Source: Micromonospora sediminicola (lineage in GTDB: Bacteria > Actinomycetota > Actinomycetes > Mycobacteriales > Micromonosporaceae). Taken from it: a stretch of DNA of 64,000 nt. Positions 26,079-34,212 of the stretch are shown here, one piece after another. Position 1 is the stretch's first letter. Each line of letters begins with the position of its first letter. The stretch is taken from assembly GCF_900089585.1 (NCBI RefSeq), contig NZ_FLRH01000003.1, positions 3,858,501 to 3,922,500 of the forward strand. Reading direction: 5' to 3'. A model generated the notes under the pieces. That model saw only the letters and a list, made by a program, of their open reading frames with translations, was not told where the DNA came from and searched no databases. Both the position numbers and the translations under genes were made by a program.

Positions 26079-26857
26079 CGGCGCTCGTCGACGGCTGGGT
26101 GATGGCCGGACGGAACCTGCGGCACGTGGTCCGCTCCCCCGAGGAGATCGTGCTCTACTTCACCCTGCCGATCATGTTCGTGCTGGTGTTCGGCTACGTG
26201 TTCGGCAGCGGCATGGCGGTGCCCGGCGACGGCAGCTACCGAGAGTTCCTGCTGCCCGGGGTGTTCGTCATGACGATGCTCTACGGTCTCGGCGCCACCG
26301 CCTCGGCGATCGCGGTCGACGCCGGCCGCGGCGTGGTGGACCGTTTCCGCTCCCTGCCGATGGCCCGCTCGGCGCCGCTGTCCGGGCGGGCCGGCGCGGA
26401 CCTGGTGCGGGCGTGCCTGGAGATGGCCACCCTCGTGGTGTGCGGGCTGCTGGTGGGCTGGCGGTGGCGTGAGGGCCTGCTCGCCGCACTCGGGGCGGTG
26501 GCGCTGATCCTGCTGCTGCGCGCCGCGCTGACCTGGGTGGGGATCCTGCTGGGGTTGCTGGTGCCGAACCCCGACACGGTCGGGGTGGTGGTGTTCCCGC
26601 TGGCGTTTCCGCTGACCGCGCTGTCGAACGTGTTCGTCGCACCGGAACTGATGCCCGACTGGTTGGGCGCGGTCGCGGCGTGGAACCCGCTGTCGGCGAC
26701 GGTGGCGGCCGTGCGGGACCTGTTCGGCAATCCGGGTGTCGGCGCGGACTCGTGGCCGGCGCGGCACGCGCTGCTGCTGGCGATCGCCTGGCCGCTGGCG
26801 CTGATCGCGGTGGCCGCCCCGGCGGCGGTGCGCCGCTACCAGCGGCTCGGCCACTGA
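26075..26857 (+). CDS. ABC-2 type exporter permease, DrrB-type
   Basis: 260-aa membrane subunit with about six hydrophobic helices in the ABC-2 arrangement. The N-terminus (GWVMAGRNLRHVVRSPEEIVLYFTLPIMFVLVFGYVFG) and the loop GRGVVDRFRSLPMARSAPLSGRAGADL are typical of DrrB/NodJ-like exporters. The GTG start overlaps the ATPase stop, so the two are translated together. A perfect hairpin terminator follows within 20 bp. Confidence 0.92.
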   Translation: MTALVDGWVMAGRNLRHVVRSPEEIVLYFTLPIMFVLVFGYVFGSGMAVPGDGSYREFLLPGVFVMTMLYGLGATASAIAVDAGRGVVDRFRSLPMARSAPLSGRAGADLVRACLEMATLVVCGLLVGWRWREGLLAALGAVALILLLRAALTWVGILLGLLVPNPDTVGVVVFPLAFPLTALSNVFVAPELMPDWLGAVAAWNPLSATVAAVRDLFGNPGVGADSWPARHALLLAIAWPLALIAVAAPAAVRRYQRLGH

Positions 26858-26874
26858 CCCGGCCGGTGACGGAA

Positions 26875-26904
26875 ATCGGGGCGCGGCCTAAGCCGCGCCC
26901 CGAT
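26875..26904 (+). terminator. Hairpin terminator after the DrrAB-type genes
   Basis: A 13-bp perfect stem (ATCGGGGCGCGGC and its complement) closes a CTAA loop, 17 bp after the permease stop. There is no U-tract, as is common in actinomycetes. Confidence 0.8.
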
Positions 26905-27268
26905 GCTCCCAGGCCCTCCCCGGCCGGTGGGGCGAGGACGATCGGCGCCGACCTTCGGACCGACCGGACGTGGACTGGCTGCCCCCGCCTGGCCGTTGTC
27001 TACTGGCCGTTCCTCTCACCCTGCCCGTACACCGGTAACCGCGGCCGGTTCGCGCCGCCCCGCCGACCCCCGCCCGCTGGACCTGGCCGCCGCAACCTTC
27101 CGGTCACTCGGCCAGCGGACGAAGGGACGAAGCGAACAACAGCCGCTTCCCGTAGTAGGACTCAAAGACGGTACGGCGTAGACCCCCGCCGCTGTCAACC
27201 CACCCCGGCCTGTCGTGTGTTGCGCCACGGCGTGTCGCGTCGGCGCGTCTCGATCCGTGGACGGTCGG
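26905..27268. other. Gene-free gap between exporter and kam operon
   Basis: About 360 bp with no convincing gene. Short open frames here lack ribosome-binding sites and recognisable sequence. Since both flanking operons end into it (exporter from the left, MutL gene from the right), no promoter is needed. I looked for a tRNA and a cobalamin riboswitch and found neither. Confidence 0.5.
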
Positions 27269-28603
27269 TCAGCCGGTCAGGTGCTGGCGCAGCACCGCCG
27301 CCGCCGCACCCGGATGCTCGTCGGCGAGCAGCCCGGCGGCGGCCAGCACGTAGTCGACGTCGACGACCGGCCGGGCGGCGCGCGGCAACGGCCACCCCCC
27401 GGCGTGGTCGGTGAGCACCGCGTCGAGCACCGCCGCCGCGTGACCCGCCTCGGCGTGGCGCAGCACCCCGCCGGAGCCGACGAGCAGCCGCACCTCCCGC
27501 AGGTCCCGGCCGGCGCGTTCCCCGGTGGCCGCGCCCCGGGCGTGCCGCCGCAACGCCACCGTCGCCGCGAGGGTCGCGATACGCCGGTCGGCGGCCCGCT
27601 CGGCGTCACCGGCGGCCAGGAACCCCGGGTCGGCGGCCCGCACCGCCGCCGCCTCGGCCAACGGCCCCTCCTCCCCCGGGTCGAGCAGCCGCTCCTCGGC
27701 GGCGGCCCGCACCACACCCGGCGCGCTCCACCGCATGCCCAGGTCCCCCTCGACGGTGCGGGCCCGCCACAGCGTCCCGGCGACCTCCTGACCGGGGCCG
27801 CTGTCGCGCTCGTCGGGGGTGAGCACCGAGTACACGTCGGTGGTGGCCCCGCCCACGTCCACCACGGCCAGGTCACCGCCGAGGGTGTCGGCGAGGACCT
27901 CCACCCCGGTCAGCACCGCGTCGGGCGTCGCCGCGCGGACCAGCCGCGCGAACCGGGTGCCCCGCGACAGCCGCTTGCCGCCGATGACGTGCCGCAGGAA
28001 CACCTCGCGGATCGCCGCCCGGGCCGGCGCGGGCGCCAGCACCCCGATGCGGGGCAGCACGTTGTCCGCGGCGGTCACCGGCACCCCCGCCGCCACCAGC
28101 ACGGCGTGCAGGTCGGCGCGGACGTCGGCGTTGCCGGCCAGCACCACCGGAACCCGCCAGCGGGCCCGCGCCAGTCGGGTCGCGTTGTGGGTGAGGGTGT
28201 CGGCGTCACCGCCGTCGGTGCCACCCACCAGCAGCACCACGTCCGGTCGGGCCGCCCGCAACGCCGACAGGTCGGCCGCGCCGAGCCGGCCCGCAGCCAC
28301 GTGCACCACGTTCGCACCCGCCGACAGACCCACCCGCCGGCCCGCCTGCGCCGTCACGAGCGGCTCGTAGCCGATCACCGCCAGCCGCAGCCCACCACCG
28401 GCCGACGAGCACACGTACCACGGCACGTCACCCACGCCGGCTGACGCGGTGGCCGCGCCGACCGCGGCGTCCAGGCCGTGCAGCACGTCCGTGCCGACCG
28501 TGGTCGGCGCGGACGCCGCGCCGACCAGCCGACCGCCGTCGAGGTCGACCACCGCCGCCTTCGTGTACGTCGACCCGACGTCGGCGCAGACCGCCACGTT
28601 CAC
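27269..28603 (-). CDS. MutL-type reactivase-like ATPase (glutamate mutase MutL / KamB family)
   Basis: 444-aa protein of the MutL family that accompanies cobalamin-dependent carbon-skeleton and aminomutases (not the DNA-repair MutL). The fold is actin-like ATPase: phosphate loop 1 ADVGSTYTKA (residues 7-16) and a second loop VDVGGATTDVYS, plus LVGGTDGG. Such proteins are thought to reactivate mutases by exchanging damaged cobalamin; in lysine-fermenting clostridia a related gene sits beside kamDE. The GTG at 28603 has only a weak ribosome-binding site. It is separated from kal by 112 bp filled with two copies of a 41-bp repeat, unlike the overlapping genes upstream, so its link to the operon was altered by that element. 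Confidence 0.82.
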   Translation of the reverse strand: MNVAVCADVGSTYTKAAVVDLDGGRLVGAASAPTTVGTDVLHGLDAAVGAATASAGVGDVPWYVCSSAGGGLRLAVIGYEPLVTAQAGRRVGLSAGANVVHVAAGRLGAADLSALRAARPDVVLLVGGTDGGDADTLTHNATRLARARWRVPVVLAGNADVRADLHAVLVAAGVPVTAADNVLPRIGVLAPAPARAAIREVFLRHVIGGKRLSRGTRFARLVRAATPDAVLTGVEVLADTLGGDLAVVDVGGATTDVYSVLTPDERDSGPGQEVAGTLWRARTVEGDLGMRWSAPGVVRAAAEERLLDPGEEGPLAEAAAVRAADPGFLAAGDAERAADRRIATLAATVALRRHARGAATGERAGRDLREVRLLVGSGGVLRHAEAGHAAAVLDAVLTDHAGGWPLPRAARPVVDVDYVLAAAGLLADEHPGAAAAVLRQHLTG

Positions 28604-28620
28604 GCGCGGCCGCCCGTCGC

Positions 28621-28721
28621 CTGCGGGGCTCGCAGGACCGGCTCGCTCCTCGCGCTCACGGGGCTGGTCTTCGTTCGCGACTGCGGGGCTCGCAGGACCG
28701 GCTCGCTCCTCGCGCTCACGG
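28621..28721. repeat. Two 41-bp direct repeats of a dispersed actinomycete element
   Basis: Identical 41-bp copies at 28621-28661 and 28681-28721 are separated by 19 bp (60-bp period). Read on the minus strand each begins GTGAGCGCGAGGAGCGAGCC. I recall this string as a common intergenic element in Micromonospora and Salinispora. The TGA inside the first copy is the stop codon of the kal gene. Confidence 0.85.
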
Positions 28722-29114
28722 CGCCGGCGGCACGACCACGGTGCCGGTGGCGGTGACCGCGACGATCGGAGGGTCCAGCACCTCGGCCGCCGACTCGCCC
28801 CGGTCCGGGCGGCCCCGGCACACCACCGCGCAGCTCAGCTCCAGCGTCCGGCTGCGCGAACCCACGCGGGCGACCTGCGCCGTCACCTCCACCACGTCAC
28901 CGGCCCGGATCGGCGCGGTGAACCGCACGTCCGAATAGCCGGCGAACAGCCCCTCGTCGCCGTCGGTGCGGATGCACACCTCCGTGGCCACGTCACCGAA
29001 CAACCCCAACGCGTACGCCCCGTCGACCAGGTTCCCCGCGTAGTGCGCGTGGGCGTACGGCACGTACCGGCGGTGGGTGACGGTCAACCCCAGCCGGGGA
29101 TCCTGCTCGCTCAA
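28716..29114 (-). CDS. kal: 3-aminobutyryl-CoA ammonia-lyase
   Basis: 132-aa hot-dog-fold enzyme that converts L-3-aminobutyryl-CoA to crotonyl-CoA and ammonia, the last dedicated step of the lysine aminomutase pathway. The sequence (RRYVPYAHAHYAGNLVDGAYALGLFGDVATEV...) resembles Kal of clostridia in length and motif order. It starts at a TTG whose TGA overlap (TTGA) with the kamE stop and AGGAAGG site 7 bases upstream make the choice clear. Its own stop codon is the TGA of an intergenic repeat, so the C-terminus may have been trimmed or defined by that insertion. Without context it could be called only a MaoC/hot-dog thioester enzyme. Confidence 0.82.
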   Translation of the reverse strand: MSEQDPRLGLTVTHRRYVPYAHAHYAGNLVDGAYALGLFGDVATEVCIRTDGDEGLFAGYSDVRFTAPIRAGDVVEVTAQVARVGSRSRTLELSCAVVCRGRPDRGESAAEVLDPPIVAVTATGTVVVPPAP

Positions 29115-29878
29115 CTGCTCGCCTTCCTGGAGGTGATCAACGCGTGGACGAGGTAACTGGCGACCTCGCCCGGGGTGGTGCCGCGACCGAAGATCCGGTC
29201 GACGCCCAGCTCCGTGGTCATCGTCTCGTCGAACCGGGGCCCACCGACGATCAGCAGCGGCCGCTTCCCCGCCGGCATCGCCTCCCGGAACGCCGCCGAC
29301 ATCTCCCGCGTGTTGTGCAGGTGCGCGTCGCGCTGCGTCACCACCTGCGACACCAGCACCGCGTCGGCCTTCTCCGCCCGGGCCGCCTCCACCAACTCCG
29401 GCACGCTGACCTGCGCACCCATGTTGGTGACCTTCAACTCCCGGTAGTACTCCAGGCCCTTCTCCCCCGCGATGCCCTTGACGTTCAGGATCGCGTCGAT
29501 GCCCACGGTGTGCGCGTCCGTGCCGATGCAGGCGCCCACCACCGACAGCTTGCGCCGCATCCGCTGCTTCACCACCGTGTTGACCTCCTTGGCCGACAGC
29601 AGCGGGAAGTCCCGTTCCACCACCTGCACCCGGTCCAGGTCAACCAGGTGGTTCACCCGCCCGTAGACCACGAAGAAGGTGAACCCGTCACCGATCGGCT
29701 TGGCGTGCACCAGCATCGCCGGGTCCATGCCCATCTTGTTGGCCAACTGCACCGCGGCGCCCTCGGCCCGCTTGTCGTGCGGCACCGGCAACGTGAACGA
29801 CACCTGCACCATGCCGTCACCGGTGGTGTCCCCGTACGGCCGCACGATCTTCTTCTCGCTCGGGCTGTGCTGGCTCAT
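29111..29878 (-). CDS. kamE: Lysine 5,6-aminomutase beta subunit
   Basis: 255-aa cobalamin-binding subunit of the adenosylcobalamin- and PLP-dependent enzyme that moves the terminal amino group of beta-lysine (or D-lysine) to the neighbouring carbon. The B12-binding DxHxxG motif is complete: D121-A-H123-T-V-G126, with H123 as cobalt ligand. K134 in NVKG, 11 residues after the His, matches the spacing of the PLP-binding Lys and Co-binding His in the clostridial enzyme (K144 and H133, from memory). The N-terminal about 85 residues form the dimerisation region. ATG start overlaps the kamD stop by 4 bp. All features needed for activity are present. Confidence 0.95.
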   Translation of the reverse strand: MSQHSPSEKKIVRPYGDTTGDGMVQVSFTLPVPHDKRAEGAAVQLANKMGMDPAMLVHAKPIGDGFTFFVVYGRVNHLVDLDRVQVVERDFPLLSAKEVNTVVKQRMRRKLSVVGACIGTDAHTVGIDAILNVKGIAGEKGLEYYRELKVTNMGAQVSVPELVEAARAEKADAVLVSQVVTQRDAHLHNTREMSAAFREAMPAGKRPLLIVGGPRFDETMTTELGVDRIFGRGTTPGEVASYLVHALITSRKASS

Positions 29879-31434
29879 GCCGACTGCTCCAGGATCTCGG
29901 TGGCCGGGTTGAAGTAGTCGGCCTCGTGCCTCGCGACGCCGTCGAGGCCCTTGCCCCGGTCCGCGGGCCGCTTCATGATCCCGAACGTGCCCTCCGCGAT
30001 CGCCGTCAACAGCGACTGCTCACCGATGCGCTCCAGCAGATCGACCGCCTCACCGAGCACCCGGTGCGCCCGCTGCTGGATGAACCCGCCCGGCGCCGGC
30101 ACGAAGTCCTCGTGCAACCCGCCCGCCGCACCCAGCACGTACCGCACGTTCTGCAACGCGATGTCCCGGTCCGACAACCACGGCGTCACCACCGCCTCGG
30201 TCATCATCCCCACCAGCAGGATGCCCTGCCCGGTCATGGTCCCGACCAGGTTGAAGAACCCGTCCAGCAGGTTGCCCCGGAACACGTCCCCGGTCATGTG
30301 CTTCGTCGGCGGCATCCACTTCAACGGCGCGTCCGGGAACAACTCCCGCGCCAGCAACGCGTGCGCCAACTCCAACCGGAACGACTCCGGCACCTCCGGG
30401 TTGATCTCGAACGCGTGCCCCAACCCCAGCAACCCGTCGGACAACCCCGCCTCGTGCGCGAAGAACTCGTTGAGCAACTGCGACACCGTCACCGTGTGCG
30501 CCTCGTCCACCGCGTCCGCGGTGGTCAGGTAGTTGTCCTCACCGGTGTTGATGATGATCCCCGCCCGCGCGTGCACCTGCCGGGAGAACCGCTGGTCCAC
30601 GAACGTACGGATCGGGTTGATGTCACGGAACAGGATCCCGTACATCGAGTCGTTGAGCATCATGTCCAGCCGCTCCAGGCCGGCCAACGTCGCCATCTCC
30701 GGCATGCACAGCCCCGACGCGTAGTTCGTCAGCCGCACGTACCGGCCCAACTCCCGCGACGACTCGTCCAACGCCGCCCGCATCAGCCGGAAGTTCTCCT
30801 GCGTCGCGTACGTGCCCGCGAACCCCTCCCGGGTCGCCCCCTCCGGCACGTAGTCCAGCAGCGACTGCCCCGTCGACCGGATCACCGCGATCACGTCCGC
30901 GCCGGCCCGCGCCGCCGCCTGCGCCTGCGGAATGTCCTCGTAGATGTCACCGGTCGCCACGATCAGATAGATCCACGGCCGCTGCTTCGGATCCCCGTGC
31001 CGCTTCACCAGACGGTCCCGCTCGGCGCGCCGCCGGTCGATCTGCCGCACCCCCGCCGCCACCGCCCGCCGCGCGGCCCTCCTCGCCGCCGTCGCCGCCT
31101 TCGCCGTCGGCTGCGCGAACCGCACCGACCCCGCCGCGGCCTTCTGCGCCAGCAACGTCACGTCCGACACGCCCTCCCGGGCCATCGCGTCGAACACCGG
31201 CACCGCCACCCCGTGGCCCAGCCCCACGTCGGCCACCACCGCGTCCACCAGACGGTTCACCCACGGGATGCCGTCCGGGTCCGCGCCGGTCACCCCGGCC
31301 AACCGCAGCACCGCCCGCTCCACCGACACCGTCGTGTGGCTGCGCGCCAGATCCACCACCGGCTGCCCGGCCCGACGCGCCAACTCCCGCGCCCGCGCCA
31401 CCAACGCCGGATCCAGCCCAAGCTTCCCTGTCAC
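29875..31434 (-). CDS. kamD: Lysine 5,6-aminomutase alpha subunit
   Basis: 519-aa catalytic TIM-barrel subunit of lysine 5,6-aminomutase, matching the usual length of about 516 aa. Conserved blocks include KQRPWIYLIVATGDIYEDIPQ, IRSTGQSLLDYVPEG, the FRLMRAALDESSRELGRYVRL segment and the C-terminal NVRYVLGAAGGLHEDFVPAPGG. It pairs with KamE, which brings the cobalamin and the PLP lysine. The GTG start overlaps the amidohydrolase stop and its ATGA end overlaps kamE, so the three genes are translationally coupled. Residues 120-145 are unusually Arg/Ala-rich. Confidence 0.95.
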   Translation of the reverse strand: MTGKLGLDPALVARARELARRAGQPVVDLARSHTTVSVERAVLRLAGVTGADPDGIPWVNRLVDAVVADVGLGHGVAVPVFDAMAREGVSDVTLLAQKAAAGSVRFAQPTAKAATAARRAARRAVAAGVRQIDRRRAERDRLVKRHGDPKQRPWIYLIVATGDIYEDIPQAQAAARAGADVIAVIRSTGQSLLDYVPEGATREGFAGTYATQENFRLMRAALDESSRELGRYVRLTNYASGLCMPEMATLAGLERLDMMLNDSMYGILFRDINPIRTFVDQRFSRQVHARAGIIINTGEDNYLTTADAVDEAHTVTVSQLLNEFFAHEAGLSDGLLGLGHAFEINPEVPESFRLELAHALLARELFPDAPLKWMPPTKHMTGDVFRGNLLDGFFNLVGTMTGQGILLVGMMTEAVVTPWLSDRDIALQNVRYVLGAAGGLHEDFVPAPGGFIQQRAHRVLGEAVDLLERIGEQSLLTAIAEGTFGIMKRPADRGKGLDGVARHEADYFNPATEILEQSA

Positions 31435-33002
31435 GAACTGCCTTCCTGATAGATCACGTCACCGCGCAACACCGTGGCCCGGCACACCGGCAGCGGCGTC
31501 GGATCCTCCGGACCCCGCGCCTCCGGGTCCTCCGCCTGCAACACCGGCAAACCCCGCTCCACCCCCGCCGGGGTGTCCCACACCGCGAACGTCGCCGGCG
31601 CACCCAACGCCAACACACCCTCGTTGTCCAGGTGCACCGCCCGCCAACCACCGCGCGAGTGCGCCGCGAACGCCGCCCGCACACTCATCCGCTGCCCCGG
31701 GTTGTGATGCGCCGCCGCCGCCCGCACCGACCCCCACGGATCCAGCGGCGTCACCGGCGAATCCGACCCGAACGCCAACGCCACCCCGACCCCGTGCATC
31801 GCACCCATCGGATTCGACTCCAACGACCGGGCCAGACCCAACCGCGACTCGTACATCCGACCCGCGCCACCCCACAACCGGTCGAACGCCGGCTGCATCG
31901 ACGCCACGATCCCGTACTCCACGAACCCGGCGATCAACCGCTTGCTCATGATCTCCGCGTGCTCCACCCGGTGCCGCGCCGCCCGCACCCGATCCGTGCC
32001 CAACGTCCGCGCCGCCGCCGCGAACCCCTCCAGCACCGTGCCGATCGCCGCGTCCCCGATCGCGTGGAACCCGCCCTGCATCCCGTGCGCCGCGCAGTCC
32101 ACCAGATGATCACGCACCTGCTCCGCCGTCACGTACCCGTGCCCGCACGCCCCCGGCTCACCGTCCAGGTACGCCGCCGACACGTGCGCCGTCCGCGACC
32201 CCAACGCCCCGTCCGCGTACAGGTCCCCGCCCGCGCCCACCGCACCCAGATCCCGGGCCTTCGCCGCGCCCAGCAGCTCACCCCAGTACCCGTACACCTC
32301 CGGCACCCCGTCCCCGGACACCGCCAGCAGACCCGTGAAGTCCGACTCGTCCGACGTCCCCGGACCGCCGCACTCGTGCACCGCCGCGATCCCCAACGAC
32401 GCCGCGTGCCGCAACGCCGCCCGCTGCGCCACCACCCGCTGCGCGGCCGACACCGAACCCAGCGCCGCCTCCCGCACCACGTGGTGCGCGTCCCGCCGCA
32501 ACCAGCCCGACGCGTCGTACCCGGGCGCCGCCACCACATCCGGACACGCCGCCAGCAACGCCGCCGACACCAACGCCGAATGGATCGACGCCTGCGACAG
32601 GTACACCCGCCGCCCTCCGGCCGCCCGGTCCAACGCCGCCGCGTCCGGCACCACCGGCGCCGCCCACGTCGACTCGTCCCAACCGTGCCCCAGCACCACC
32701 GCGTCGCCCGGCAACCCCGCCGCGAACGCCGCCACCGCCTCCAGCAGCTCACCGGCCGACCGCACCGCCGACAGATCCAACCCCGACAGGGCCAGACCCG
32801 TGTCCGTCGCGTGCACGTGCGCGTCCACGAACGCCGGCGTCACCAACGCCCCGCCCAGGTCCACCACCCGATCGGACACCGGCGCGTCCGCGTCCGCACC
32901 CAACCAGGCGATCCGCCCGTCCCGCACCAGCAGCGCCGTCGCGCTCGGGTCGGCCGGACAGTGCAGCACTCCACCGCGATACAGCGTCGAGGGGTTCGTC
33001 AT
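31431..33002 (-). CDS. Amidohydrolase (YtcJ-like) inside the kam operon
   Basis: 523-aa metal-dependent hydrolase of the amidohydrolase-3 group. The metal ligands of strand 1 are H62 and H64 (DAHVHATDTG); later metal and active-site residues appear in GFHAIGDAAIG, RHRVEHAEI and AFGSDSPVTPLDPW. There is no signal peptide. The ATG at 33002 is taken; the frame open to 33098 overlaps kdd. It is locked between kdd (4-bp gap) and kamD (GTGA overlap). No amidohydrolase step is known in lysine fermentation, so it may open a lactam or deacylate an intermediate; this is inference. It could also serve an unrelated amide. Confidence 0.87.
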   Translation of the reverse strand: MTNPSTLYRGGVLHCPADPSATALLVRDGRIAWLGADADAPVSDRVVDLGGALVTPAFVDAHVHATDTGLALSGLDLSAVRSAGELLEAVAAFAAGLPGDAVVLGHGWDESTWAAPVVPDAAALDRAAGGRRVYLSQASIHSALVSAALLAACPDVVAAPGYDASGWLRRDAHHVVREAALGSVSAAQRVVAQRAALRHAASLGIAAVHECGGPGTSDESDFTGLLAVSGDGVPEVYGYWGELLGAAKARDLGAVGAGGDLYADGALGSRTAHVSAAYLDGEPGACGHGYVTAEQVRDHLVDCAAHGMQGGFHAIGDAAIGTVLEGFAAAARTLGTDRVRAARHRVEHAEIMSKRLIAGFVEYGIVASMQPAFDRLWGGAGRMYESRLGLARSLESNPMGAMHGVGVALAFGSDSPVTPLDPWGSVRAAAAHHNPGQRMSVRAAFAAHSRGGWRAVHLDNEGVLALGAPATFAVWDTPAGVERGLPVLQAEDPEARGPEDPTPLPVCRATVLRGDVIYQEGSS

Positions 33003-33006
33003 GGCC

Positions 33007-34068
33007 TCAGTCTGCCGCCAGCCGCGCCTCGAACAGCCCGCGCACCCCCGGCTCGGCGCGCAACAACTCCAACGCCAACTCCGCGTGCCCCGGCACATAC
33101 CCGTTGCCCACCAGCATCGTCACGTCCGCCGCCAGGCCCTCCGCGCCCAACGCCGCCGCCGCGAAACTCGTCGCCATCGAGAAAAAGATCACCGTACCGC
33201 CGTCCGCCGTGGCCAGCACCGCGCCGTGCTCACACCCCGGCACGTCCACGCACACCACCGTCACGTCCGCCGGCACCCCCAACGCCGTCGTCACCGCCGT
33301 CGACAGACCCACCGGATCCCGGGCGTCCGCCAACGCCACCACGTCGGCCACCCCGGCCGCCGTCAGCGCGTCCCGCTCCGCCGCCACCGGCACCACCCCG
33401 ACCGTACGGCCGGCGCCCGCCCGCCGCGCCGCGGCCAGCGACAGCGACCCGCTCTTGCCGGCCCCGCCGATCACCGCCACCGACACCGGACGCGGATCAC
33501 CCTCCCGCGCCCGCCGCGCCACCTGCTCGGCCACCACCCGCGACGTCAACGCCGGCGCCCCGCACACGTCCAGCACCGCCAGGGACAACTCCGGGTGCAG
33601 ATCCGCCGGCAGCACCGCCGCGATCGACCGCGCGAACAGGATCGCGTACCCGTCGCACGGCACCTGCTCGCTGCGCCCGTCCCACCGGGCCAGGCCGTCG
33701 GTGATCGTCAACGGCGTCAGCGTCAACGACACCAACGTCGCCACCCGGTCCCCCGGCCGCAACCCCAGCGGCGAGCGGCGACCCGCCTCCTCCACCGTGC
33801 CGATCAGCATGCCGCCCGACCCGGTCACCGGGTTCTGCATCTTCCCCCGGGTCGAGATGATCTCCAGCACCTCGGCGCGGACCTTCTCCCCGTCCCCGCC
33901 GTGCTTCTCCGCCAACTGCCGGAAACTCGCCGCGTCCAGGTTCAGCCGCTCGACCCGGATCCGCACCTCGTTCGCCGCGATCCGGGGGTCGGCGTCCAGC
34001 CGCCAGGCCGCCTGCGGCAGCACCCCCGCCGGTTCCACGACTCGGTGCAGACCCACCGGTGACGTCAC
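33007..34068 (-). CDS. kdd: L-erythro-3,5-diaminohexanoate dehydrogenase
   Basis: 353-aa NAD(P)-dependent oxidoreductase that deaminates 3,5-diaminohexanoate to 5-amino-3-oxohexanoate. It has an MDR-like arrangement, with a Rossmann motif VIGGAGKSGSLSL near residue 200 and the N-terminal pattern HRVVEPAGVLPQAAWRLD characteristic of Kdd. Length equals that of clostridial Kdd (about 350). The GTG at 34068 has AGGGGGT upstream. First gene of the minus-strand kam operon, 144 bp from the divergent kamA. Context with kamD, kamE and kal makes the specific name secure. Confidence 0.92.
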   Translation of the reverse strand: MTSPVGLHRVVEPAGVLPQAAWRLDADPRIAANEVRIRVERLNLDAASFRQLAEKHGGDGEKVRAEVLEIISTRGKMQNPVTGSGGMLIGTVEEAGRRSPLGLRPGDRVATLVSLTLTPLTITDGLARWDGRSEQVPCDGYAILFARSIAAVLPADLHPELSLAVLDVCGAPALTSRVVAEQVARRAREGDPRPVSVAVIGGAGKSGSLSLAAARRAGAGRTVGVVPVAAERDALTAAGVADVVALADARDPVGLSTAVTTALGVPADVTVVCVDVPGCEHGAVLATADGGTVIFFSMATSFAAAALGAEGLAADVTMLVGNGYVPGHAELALELLRAEPGVRGLFEARLAAD

Positions 34069-34212
34069 GCCGACCCCCTATGTCCAGCCGCCCGAACCCC
34101 CGGTCAGGGCTCGCGTCGCGGGAAAACTTCCGGCAGACTAATTTCTTTACCGCAGATTTTCCAGTAGCGTTCGCACCCGCTGATCAACCGCACCGCACGA
34201 CGAGGAGGGGCC
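34069..34212. promoter_or_regulatory. Divergent kdd/kamA promoter region
   Basis: 144 bp serving both arms of the kam locus. Positions 34131-34162 form an AT-rich island in otherwise GC-rich DNA, flanked by GGAAAA (34131-34136) and TTTTCC (34157-34162). CAGACTAATTTCTTT inside it partly resembles an Lrp-type site, and an Lrp/AsnC gene lies 2.5 kb away. -10-like TANNNT boxes occur on both strands, but I cannot fix start sites. Confidence 0.45.

Noticed and set aside
27016..27228. Short minus-strand open frame as a small gene
   Set aside because: No ribosome-binding site, no recognisable motif, and it lies past the operon end.
26905..27268. Cobalamin riboswitch or tRNA in the gap before the B12-dependent kam genes
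   Set aside because: I could not find the conserved B12-box or a cloverleaf, and the kam operon reads into this gap from the other side, so it would be downstream.
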